A stretch of 64,000 bases of DNA from Astropecten irregularis (lineage: Eukaryota; Echinodermata; Asteroidea; Paxillosida; Astropectinidae). How positions within the stretch are numbered: position 1 is the first letter of the stretch; each line of letters starts with the position of its first letter. Made by a program: the position numbers and the translations under genes. This document shows positions 24,986 through 36,600 of this stretch, in pieces. The stretch covers positions 16,320,983 through 16,384,982 of the forward strand of contig OZ020245.1 of NCBI GenBank assembly GCA_963971285.1, given 5' to 3'. Under the pieces are notes generated by a model that did no database searches, was not told where the DNA came from, and worked only from the letters and a program-made list of their open reading frames with translations.

Positions 24986-27900
24986 ATAATTTTTTTTTTG
25001 TATCAGCTAGCATATGAAAACACATCATTTAACCCGTGGAACGGTTTCATCCAAATCGGTGCTCACGTATTCGAGATATTAACCAATTACGAATTCTGTT
25101 ATTATGTGAATGATTTTGTACACGTTCCTATAATTATTGCATTCAGTTTCGACTGCTGCAATACAATCAGCCATTTGGGGAGTAGTTCAGATGCAATTTA
25201 TTCGATTGATGATGGCATATACGAGGGAAAGAAATTAAAGAATTTGCAAGAAGATTGACAATATCAACTTTGTAAACAGTATAAACAATTCAGTGAATTT
25301 CCAGTAACATAATGTGCATGACACATTCCACTGAGACCCACAAAACTGTCGTCACCAGTGTGCCAACAGCCCTTAAAGACGTTTCAATTCAATCGTACAA
25401 TGGAAGATGAACGGACCAAATTCGTATATTTAAAAAAATGAAAACAGCAGCCAATATAAATCTGAATCATTTTCAACGCTGCCGACAACCTCAGACCGTC
25501 ATGAACCTCAAATTGAGTTTCCAAATTCATCCTGGTTATATTGGAACCAGTGCATGGAAATTCCTCCTAACCTTACGGAGAGAAACTGACAAGACTCAAA
25601 ACATCATGAACATATTACCTACCACGTACTAGCTAGGTCCTATATCCCATGAAAGTCAATTCCTTTGTAGGTCCTATACACTAAACTTAAATGCAAGTTA
25701 ATACTCCTCAAAACGTTTAGACGTTTGAAGCAAGCATGCGTTCTCTCTAAACTTCAGAGAGAAAATGGGTAGTGGAGCTAGTGAACCCCGCGCTGATCCG
25801 ATGAAGAAATACTTTGTAGAATAGTCCATCCGGTGTAAAACCGTTCGTAGTTCTCACAAATGACGCTATATCATACGAAGTTCGTCTGGTTACAATTTGG
25901 ATCTCTTTTTTTAGCAATGGAGTCAAAGTGTTTACTGCTTTTGAAACAAATATAACTATAAAGGGATCTGCATAAAACTTCACAATGGTTGTCAACTGTG
26001 TTGTTATCATGTCAGCCTTCAGCCTTGAATCGTGCATATTTTTTTACTGCTACTGTAAAAACAGAATTCAGCCACATCGGTGTTTTGGGGCGACTATGAA
26101 CCATGGCGACATGATCTTAATCTATCAAGTGGCGTTGTCTCACCTGAAGTGCCTTACAACTAACCGAGCCAGAGCTAAAATAGATCAAAATTACCATCTA
26201 GCAGAATTTGACACAAAGTCAAAGGTCAAATTCATTAACCTGGATTATTTTTGTTCATGGACTTTATGCCAATTTGCTTTGTTTCCCCAAAAGCTCCAAA
26301 GGTTAGTTGCGATACGTATAGGCCTATTATACATCGAGTGCAGCACACTACTGAAGAAGATCGACTGCAAATCAAAGAAATGTGATGTGAGTTTACGTTG
26401 GAAACAATTTATCAAAGTCGAGGCTTCTCAACTCAAGGGTCATTTCGATTCCTCTCTAGATCGAGATTTACAACCTTGATTCATTGGTATGGAGGGGTTG
26501 ATTGATGATATTAAGATGAGCAGTGACATTTGTGGCCAGGCTTCAAAATTATAGCATACGTGTAGCCCTAGCTACTGTCGGACCGTCTGAAATAAAATAT
26601 ACCTTTGTGTGAATACAAACAATTTAAAATCATATAGACCTATAACTGTAGGCCTAAACATCTCTTGTTGTTTTGCTGTGTAAATCCAAGTGAACTCAGG
26701 TTTTTAAAATGTCAAGGGCGGGAGGGGTGTGGAAGATGGGGAAGAGGGGCTTCTGACTAGCGCATCTGTGCATCTGCATGCAATTGGAATGCTGAACACT
26801 AATTGAGAGGCTGGACTATAGGCGTAATTATGGAGGGGTGGGTAAGGTCACAGCTAAATAACATTACACAGTCATTGGTTTAGATGCAAGGTTTCTGAGT
26901 GGCACCCGAACAAAGACAGTTTATCTTTAATTTCCACGGCACTCATGTCACTATACCGAGGAATGCGTCTCATCAAGCCTTCGCTACCAGACTATTATTT
27001 TCAAACTGATCAGTCATTGATGATCATCGACATTAGGTCAGGTTCCCGACTCTCAATGCTAATATCAATTAAGAAGTAATAAACATGGAAATTTGCCCTT
27101 AAAGAGGCTAAAATCTTGTAAAGGTATAAACAGATTGTGACATAAGGACTTAACTTCTAAAGGAAGGCTCATATATATGGTCCGCTTAGGAGCTAGATAT
27201 CACAGCATTGGGCTCATCGTTCACGGCGAATCGCTCAGGCTGCTGCAAACTGCTCGAAATAGGTCTTGAATTATACTACATGTACATGTATTATGCTCGT
27301 CAGGGTTGGGAGGGCCTGCTGACGAACGCTATGCATCCTTGTTTGAGCCTTTCACGAAGCCTAAATCAGTAAATGTGAAAGAGAAAGAAACATTTTGTTC
27401 TACACCGCGGATTGACCAGAGTCAAGTAGGCATATCCTAGCCGTACATGCTTTCCTTTCAGTAAATTCAGACGAAATGTTGAAGGTAACCGCCATAAACC
27501 TTGCTCCTTTTAATGCCGCCCTCAAAAATAGTTTTATAACATAGCTTCTGGATATTGCAGTTGTCATAAGATGTCACGATCGAGGCTCCTTTTGACAATG
27601 TCATCGTTTCCATTAGCCTATAGTGTCCAAGATAACTGTGTACGACAAGTTGACGAAACTTTCACAGTACACGTCGTGAAGAGAAAGAGCCCAACATGAT
27701 GCATGTAAACTCAACGTTAGTACGACGGATTTACGCATGCACGATCATTAAAAACATGAATCATGAGAGAAAAATAGACATTGTGAATTTCAGATGCAGA
27801 AGGACAAATGAATTACACTGTGTTCTGAAATACACGTACTCAACTTTCACTCTATACCTGTGAAGTGGAGCGGCTAGCCGTGCAAACGCTCGGGTCCGAT

Positions 27901-28234
27901 GAGCGGTCTGTAGCTCACTTTCAACTTCCTCCTTCCTCAATGTTGTTACACACGTACTGACGTAGCCTACGTGCACCCCGTATGCACCTGCTGTACGTAG
28001 GCCTATTCCAAGACCACGATCCATGTTCCTTAGGATCGGGGAGGGAGATTCGCTGCACCGCGGGAGACATGTCTGCTGACCTAGCTGTAATCCCCCACCA
28101 CCACCTCTCACCCCCGCACCAGAGAGGTGACAAAACGATGTCAGAGAATTTTGTAGTTCTGGTTAGGCCTGCACACATTATGCAAATAGTTCACACCCCC
28201 GACGGCCCATAATCTGCTCTGCTTTGTCTTTATA

Positions 28235-28294
28235 TTAACAGCCGTTGAAATCTGAGCTGACCCTCAAGCTGGGGGCCGCTGACGCCGTGGCCAT
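28235..28294 (-). CDS. Candidate short ORF / first exon in a CpG-rich block
   Basis: ATG at 28294, in the context gttgtcATGGCC, opens MATASAAPSLRVSSDFNGC and stops at 28235. The composition resembles an N-terminus, and the block is CpG-rich, but no convincing donor was found. It may be a 5' exon ending before the stop, a short upstream ORF, or chance. Confidence 0.2.
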   Translation of the reverse strand: MATASAAPSLRVSSDFNGC

Positions 28295-30239
28295 GACAAC
28301 GTGAACTAGGGGTTACGAGTGGAACGTGTCGGCGCTCAGAACACTTGTCATTCTACCTGAAATCCTCAGATTGGTTTGATACCTCCATGTGGTTTGATCT
28401 AACTCGGGTTTTTCAATCATGCATTTTCGATTTTGTATCATCTCCGAAGCCATGACTGTGCGAGTTAAATAAGACTGAAGGGCTACTGTCTGTTTGTACA
28501 TGAAATTTGGGGGTGACAAGGTGTTTTCCGACATCAATATACTTATGTAGCTCACATTTTGCTGCAAAACACAGCCGCAGTGAAAGCACCTCCTATGATG
28601 TTCGTTTTGTTAGTGGAAAATCGAAAACAAGTGGAATCGACTGAGCCCACGCCGAACAGTGTCTGCCGCCCTCTGTTGGCAATTTGGCTTTTCATTCACG
28701 ATTTTCTTCAGCTCCACGTGTTCAAGTTGGTCCAGATAGCAAATTCTGTGCAGCTTTGTCCGTTGTTCAAATGAAAGCAACAATATCTAGAGCCACCTCT
28801 TGTCATAATCCTATAAAGTTAGACCTGTCCAGTCGGTGCCTGTACAGCTCTGGAATGGAGGTTGACGTATAAATATAGACATCATTATACATGTACCAAC
28901 TTATGGGGCACCAATAAATAGACAAATTGGCCTTTAATGGTCCAGAATGGAAGAAACCATGAGTTTGTAAACGTGGAAATCATATCAAATCTACAAAATG
29001 TTATGGGCCATCCCCTATAGGCCTCGCCTTTCCAAGCAGGTTCAGATAGAAGCAGCCGTAGCCGAACAAACATTGTGTATCAAAGGAATGAGCCTATTTA
29101 ATGGACGATGGAGATGTGCTAGCTAGCTGCGGGGAATTGAACAACCTTTCGTCATTCCACGCTGTGGACCTACTCTCTGACGCTGAGGGCGTGTGATGAA
29201 CAATTAATGGAACAATTTATAATTTCCGGTACGTCTGATGCTAGGATAGGCCTATTATAGCCATCTTTATTTCATTCTTAATTTGTTTTTCTCTACATAA
29301 TTTAATAGTTTGATGGTTTTCAATATGGTGTTCAATCTAATGGCAAATTGTATAAGTATTGAATATTATGACCATCGCACTTGGTCATATAGAATGTATA
29401 GAGGTCTTAACTTTACCAATTCAAGTCTAACTTTCAAGCAAAACTTTGTGATCGTTTCTTTCATTATTAGACTGCAACTGTGGCCCTATTTCCGGTTACT
29501 TTATTGTTTGTCTTATAGCATTGTTCTCTTGAGTTAATTATATCAATATCGACCAATGATGTACATTAACGTGTGGCTAGTTTTGTTTTTGATTAATACA
29601 TTATAGTCTGGACGTGCGGTCCCGAATGAAAACTGATAGTCGAAGACGGTAACTACGATTCGATTTAAGAAACATAATGAATCTTTGAAAATAAATTAAA
29701 TCTTGGGCAATTTTCTTTCAGCCAAGATTATTCAATCTTTCAGGAGTTGATGGCCTGTGAAATCCTTTGGCTAAGATCCGACGGAGAACTCTTTAGTTGA
29801 AGCTAGGGATGCGCCCATCAATCTCAGCTGTAGAACACGGATATTAAAGAAATGAACATTCTCAATATTACTCAGATGTGATGGTTGAAATCATGGCAGC
29901 AAACTAATAAAAATATCCTGTGTAATACAGAACGGCAGCAGCACCAACTGCTGCAGTTGTGTTAGGGATACCATTTGACAAATCTTCTTTTGGTCGCTCT
30001 TTCAATGGCGCTTTTCGATCGAGTTACATCATCTTTTTGTTTACATCAGGAAAACACTTTTGATGAAGTAAATTTCCAATACTCAAAATCATACTTATAG
30101 ATAATGTTATATAATAAGAAACAACTTTGGCAGAGCTGGGCACCGCATAGATTATGTGAGACAGGTAATTATTTTGTGTGCCTGTAATCCGTATTGAATT
30201 TATCTCATTATTGAGCGTCCTCACTTGTTATAGGTATTT

Positions 30240-30338
30240 AGTGCATTCGTTTAGCTAACACGGGTCAGCCCTTACAGGGAATGGTCGTGTTATACTGCAC
30301 AAAACAAGCGAGAGAATGGGGACAAGGTTGACTGTGAT
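30240..30338. mobile_element. Half copy of the GGGTGCATTCG MITE
   Basis: gtgcattcgtttagctaaca begins a block that matches the complete copies at 55487 and 57608 for about 100 bp, ending near gacaaggttgactg. The right inverted end is missing. Confidence 0.75.
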
Positions 30339-30437
30339 ATAGAGCGCCTCAATTCGGCCCAAATGACGGAATGTAGAGACTCATCTGCTATGAAACCCAC
30401 TTGACAAACTAACCAGGAGTTATCAACTATCAGGAAC

Positions 30438-30461
30438 TCAACTTACGCTGATCGTATGCAT
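30438..30461 (-). other. Extra bases with inverted repeat near the end of S8 copy A
   Basis: Compared with copy B, copy A has about 24 additional bases overlapping the stop codon region. They contain ATCGTA and TACGAT as inverted arms around AATGCA, immediately before a conserved GTAAGTT. They may be 3' UTR or the edge of a further intron. Confidence 0.5.
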
Positions 30462-30604
30462 TTACGATGGATTGACGTAAAGCAGCTTGTTAGGGGAACC
30501 CATGGTGTCAGAGACCTTGTTGGTTGAGGCAGCATTCACTATTCCATCATGGACTGCAGACGGTGAGGAACCGGGGTTGGCACCAAGATAAACAGCCGCA
30601 GCAC
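30462..30604 (-). CDS. S8 copy A exon 7: C-terminus
   Basis: [20 protein letters not shown] leads to KLLYVNPS and TAA at 30464-30462. Copy B has a GTAAGT donor right after the equivalent of LLYV(N/D). Copy A has 24 extra bases there, including the stop, before its own GTAAGT. Confidence 0.85.
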
Positions 30605-33600
30605 CTGTTGGTACCAAATCATGTTTATACAATATTCTATAATCTATACACTCTAAAAAATGAAGTGCTAAATTCAGCACCTTAAGATTTGGAGATAGCA
30701 CCTGTTAGTGCTCGCATAGGGACTGCACAACTTGTGCTAAATTAGCACTTGTTCAAGTGTTGTTGGTTAGCACCAGTCCGGGTGCTCTAAATAAGACTTA
30801 TAGTGTAAGCACCTGTGCTCTTATCGTGCTACGGAATACGCTCCAGCACCCAAAATTCGCACTATAAGTGCTTAAAACAGCTCCATATAAAGGCTGGAAA
30901 ACAACCCTTATAGTGTAACTTCAGCCTACATCCATTAGCACCTAAAATCCCACTCTCAAGACAGCCTGTCATTATAACACTCTGGTAATAAACACTAAAT
31001 AGGACAATCAGCAGTTATGAAACAAAGTACCAGCATAAATTAACCGGCTCTTTAATCTTCACTATGATATACAAAGTGCTTTTTTGTATTACAGTATAAG
31101 CATGTTCAAATACAAGTATCATTAAATCTATGTCATAGTTCTGTCAACAAGCAAAACATCAACAACTGTCTAAACTGTAATAACGTTAACTGATGTTAAA
31201 TGAAAGCACACACATGGATTCTATTAACAATTGCTCCAGATTCTCAGAAGTAGTTTACACTGCTGCATCAAGTTCTCTGATTCTATGTGGCATTTCCATA
31301 TCCTGCAGATTTAATCCAAAGATCTGTGTCTGAATTTATATAGTACCTGTTGTGCACTGGGGGCAGGATACGTTGAACGTTGATTTTAAGTTGAACACAT
31401 AATATGCCTTAAACAGTTCATCAAATGCATTGACAATGCTTGAAGCTTGAAGGGGTGATGTGGAATTTTCAACTTGCAGGAAGAGTAGCTGCTGATTATC
31501 ACTCCTTGTTCCCATCTCCAGCAGGGAAAGCTGCTTCGTCACAGCCTCTTGCACACAAACTGCCAAGGGCTTGTTTTCCTGTGCATAATGAATGCAAAAC
31601 AAAATTGCACAATGATATGGATGCTTCAATTTACAATTACAAATGATAGAAAATGAATGTCTTTCACTCAATTATTTCAGGGTTATTTGAGCTGTAAGTG
31701 CACTAGGAATTATACTTGATAAAGTCACTAAATATTCACATGCTCATGACAGTTGTTCCCAATGCACAGGGCAAACTGGAAAAAAACAATATCAAAAATA
31801 ATTTCAAATCAATTGGTCTAATTTTGTGTGTGTCCTGTTTTATACCATGATAATGTAATTTTTATCACTGTTTACGGAACACTAATTTGTATCCTTATAT
31901 ATATCTGAACTCCATTCCCTACTTACCAATTCAGCAGAACCTTTCTGGAAAAAACATCAATAGGACGCGTCTAGTGGTAAAATTTTGGCGAAATTCTGGC
32001 GATCCTTGTAGTAAACCGTCTATTCAGAACACGTGTGTGGGATGCATGTGCCACACCACACCGTGGGTGCTAATGTAGCACATGTTGGAGCTAATGTAGC
32101 ACATGTTGGTGCAGTCCTATAACTTGTACACTGTTGTTAGGTGCTAATGCAGGTGAAGCAGCACTGCTCTACCATGTAGTTACTATTGCGAAGTGCTGGA
32201 GCAGGCAGGTTTACACTTATGGTGTAATTACAGGCATAGCACCTATTTTCAGCACCTATTTTTCTGCACCTCGTCGTTTCCCAAACCTTGATGCACGCTG
32301 AGAGCTATAATCAGCACGTGAGGCGCAAATTTCTAATCAGCACCCGGATTTTAGCACTTCATTTTTTAGAGTGTACTATTCACTGTCACACAAAATAATG
32401 CAGAAGTTTATAACATTACAGGAAAATAATAATTATTCAACAACAATACAAATTGTATTGATCGATTCATCTCTTTGACAGGATGGCAAAACCGACAATC
32501 ACAAAGCTCAAATTATTGACAAATGAACAAAGAAAATTAGAAATTGGTTAAAACAAAGAGGCTTGATCTCGGGGTAAGATCAAAACAATTCTTTATGTTA
32601 AGAAAAACCGAGTCGGGTTTTCGCTATTTTCTCGTGACTCAGATGCCCGATTGAGCTCAAATGTCCACCATGTTTAATCAGACAAATTGTGAGTGCTGTT
32701 CTGTGTTCTTTTATACCAATCATGCATTATACCTTTAACACCGGGCTCTTTGAAAACAGCCTCTTTTGCCAGGTCGGGAGATGTTCTCAACGGATCATCT
32801 GTTATACAGGGTTTTTAGATCATGAATTGGACTATTCCGTCCTCTAGATGAAAACCTACCAGTGACGTGTGGACAAGCCATGGAAGTGCCTGACATAGTA
32901 GCAGAGTAACTGTCACTATTTTTACTGTAACCGGCGCTCTCGATATTCACTCCCGGTGCGAAAAGATCCAAACACGAGCCATAATTGGAGAAATAGGCTC
33001 GGGCGTCATTACTGTCAGTTGCCCCAACGGTGATAGCCTGGTGGAATACGAAACAAAATAAATAATTTTATTGGACGTTTGCTTTAAGATAAGATTTAGA
33101 TAAGATTCTTTATTGTATCCCATTACAGGGTAATTAACAATGCTCGCAAAAGATTAAGAACAAGTAAAAACAGTTACATTCAGGTTACAGATACAATCAC
33201 ATTTGAAAGATAGATAAAACTCCTTCCGCTAAAACAAATTCACAATGATTATAATAACGATAAAATAACGATAAAATGGTACGGCAATAAAATAGTACAA
33301 GGTGTCTTGTCCCCCCTCTGCAATACATAACAATTAACGTTGGAATATTTCATTATGATGTTTTATTGCACGAGGAAGGAAGATGGATGTCGGTTGGTCG
33401 CAGCATAATGGCACGCGCATACGACCAGACATCAGTACTGTTGTTCAACAAGCCTGTCATGAAGTGGATGATTAATGTCCATCCACAACATATCAAGCTT
33501 GTCGATCACCAGGGTCTCATATGCAGTGTCCACTAGCGGCCGCGACGCCCCGAGAATCCTTCCTGCTTCCTTAATGATTCTATCTATTCGACATTTGTCA

Positions 33601-36600
33601 CATTTCCTAACATTTCCACCCCAGCAAATCAGACAATATCTCCAGACACTAGCAACCACAGTGTCATAAAAGGTTGCCAAAAATTTACGATCAACATCGA
33701 ACGAATTAAATTTCTTGAGACAGAACATTCGAGAATATAATTTTTTGACAATTGAATCTACTTGTTCATGCCAACTCAACTCATTATCAATTACGACACC
33801 CAGATATTTATAACATGAAGAACGTTCTATACTACACTGCCTTTCAAGACGACCGATTATGGCTGATTGCGTGATTTCCCGAATCGGTGTATCGTATAAA
33901 ATATAGTCAGTGACAAATTCATATCCACTTACCCCTGCAACCCCAGCAGGCGACACGTAACAGGCATTGGCGTTTGAATTACCCGCCGCAACTGACAATG
34001 TGTAGCCGTTATCGAGCAATTTCTGGGCGTACGAGTTCATCGTTGTGCTGTAGGAATAACCGAGGGACATCGAGACAACACCGGCCCCATTCGAAGTGCC
34101 TCCGTGGGTCACAATGGCGTTGACACCTTTCACAAAGACAAGCAAATACAGAGAGGTGAGTGATTCAAATGAACTTAAAGTGACAACGAGGTATAAATTT
34201 TATACTTCGAATAGTTCAAAGGGGAACAATGAAACCGTTGACAAGAAAAGTTCAAACCTGACACATATGAAATACCGCGCCAGCGCTCTTTCAACTAAGC
34301 CCAATACTGATGATGTCCCAAAGTGTCAACAGGGGCCAATTTCATAGAGTTGCTTAGCACGAAAATTTGCTAAGCATGACATTTCTGTCTTAATAAAAAC
34401 AGGGTTAACAACCAAATTTCTACGTGTTGTGTATCACTTGTGATTGTTCTTTGGGATGTTGTTCGCTGACCATGAATATGAAATGGAATTGTCAATGGTG
34501 GTTTGTTTTATTGGGCGAGACGTTTTTGTGCTAAGCAAAATGTTTGTGCTTAGCAGCTCTATGAAATTGGCCCCAGGCCTTTGTTTGGGGCCCGTTGGGA
34601 ATGATTCCACACAGCGGGCATCCTAATAATTTAGTATTGTGTAGGGCAACGGAAACAACCAATCGAACTAGCATAATGCATTTGGGGATATCAGGGACCT
34701 TTCTTAAAGCTCGGCTCCGGCTCAGGCTCCGGCTGCATTTCATGAGTCCGTTCTAAAATTACGGGCATTAAAATGGAGGCTTATGGCTGTGGTTTGGAAG
34801 TTTTGCCTGGTTTGAAAAAGAAAACAGAGCTTCAGATTGATGATGTAGTCCAGCATATGGATTACAAAGACGAAGCCGGAGCCTGAGCCGGAGCCGAGCT
34901 TTGAAAAAGGCTCTTGGGTCAGAAGCCATGGAACTACTCTTATGCCTCTATATTAATACATGTATAGCCCAGGGATGAATTAGGAAAAACATGTCGCTTC
35001 CAGGCTGACATTTCAGTTCTCAAAGCCTTCAAGACATTAGGACCATACCAGGATCGAAATGACAGGTTTTTAAGCATTTTATAGGCCTACATTTAATGTA
35101 CATACATTTATAATTGAGGTAGGCCTAGTTATTTTGTTGGGTGAACTAGAGGCACTATTCGGCGGATTGTCATATGCAAAAATTCGTGTAACAGTCCAAG
35201 GAGATAACCCCAAGTCTAGGCCTATAGTTACTGCATGACCAGTGATTCTTAATAGGTTGACGATGTTGTTCTGTGTGTTTTGAAACATGAAGGGGGTGCT
35301 TGGATTTGTACAAAAGGGGACCAACAAGCATGAAGGCAGAAAAAATCCTTACCCTGAAGCATTTCACTGAGAGGACACTGTCCATACGAGTTGCAGACCT
35401 TTACTCCGTAAATGTTTGCTTGGCGCGCGATACCATAGGTGTCCCCTCCGGATGTGCCGGCGCAGTGAGTTCCATGACCGTGGTCGTCTGTTGCACCGTA
35501 CAGCTTGGAAGCGCGCCCACCGAATGCATCATGAGTCGTCTGGACTCCAGTATCCACAATGTAGATGTTGACTCCCGAACCTTGCTCTACGATGGAAACA
35601 GAGGAATAGGTCAACTAGTTAAAGACGGAAGTACACCGGGAATATACCAAAACAAAATCATTGCCAATCAACTTGCCAAAATCAGTCCAGTAGCGTAGAC
35701 TGAGGTATGATTCCTGTAGCTGGGTAGTGCTTCCATATACGTTTGTGCACAAATATTTACATATACAAGTAATAAACTGCTGCAAACTGCTCATCAGCCA
35801 AAATAATGAGCTGAAATTTCTAAATGCTTGGAGTTGGGAAGGCCTGGCGCGTTTCGATCCTCGCAGGATCTTTATCAAAGGCTATATAAGGATAACTCGT
35901 CAGGCCCTCCCAACTCCAAACAAACAAATACATACATTGAAAACCTGGGGTGTAACCCCCGCCCCCCCACGATCTACGCCCATGGTAATGTCTGATTTAA
36001 ATTTTCAGATAATCAGATATTGGAAGAAAACAATGACATATATAGAAAATATTTGGAAAGCACAATCAGTGTAACCTACTGTTGTCATTGAAGTTAAAAG
36101 TGTAGTCCAATCCATCTCGACTGTCGATTCGGTCGATACCCCAGGTGGCACCATACTGTGATCCGTAGATGGTACCCAGAATATCTTCCTCTACGTACTC
36201 GACACCGTCCACGGATTGAACCTGACCGAAATAATAACGTATAAGGTTACTAACGATGCTCACTCAGATTTCTGATAAATTATTTCCTAAAATTTACTCT
36301 CTATCAATGCAAAAGATTGAAAAATATAACATGCGTTAAGAATCGAGCTGTCCTTCATAATTATGGCTCCGTTGAAAAAGAGTGGTGGTTATTTCAATCT
36401 GGGCCAGAGTGAGAGATTACTCAAAACGATGCAAACTTCAATCTAAAAGAGTAGAAGACAACTTGAAAAAGAGTTGTCCTTCATATGGCTCTTCAAAGAG
36501 TGGCTTTTCACTCTTTTGCATTTTTTTTTATCCTTTTTCATTTTACGCCAATCACTTTAAGAAATCCACGCTGATAAATGGTTGTGATTATTTATTATCA

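Larger units (their letters stand above)
22496..30461. other. Gene-poor stretch with repeats and weak open frames
   Basis: Contents are two SINE-related elements (23205-23580), a long foldback MITE (24569-24985) and a half MITE at 30240-30338. Frames at 22770-23078, 24127-24351 and 25985-26479 are open for 75-165 codons but lack domains, conserved motifs or clear splice sites, so I do not call them genes. A CpG-richer block around 27850-28330 holds a perfect ATGCAAAT octamer near 28179 and a candidate short first exon (28235-28294). Confidence 0.4.

Noticed and set aside
25985-26479. 164-codon plus-strand open frame
   Set aside because: Composition looks random, with many Cys/Phe runs and no domain; no splice context.
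27761-28178. Overlapping minus-strand frames in a GC-rich block, one with LRKEEVESELQTAHRTRAFA
   Set aside because: The peptide is suggestive, but the only donor (GTATAG) is weak and no acceptor is convincing.
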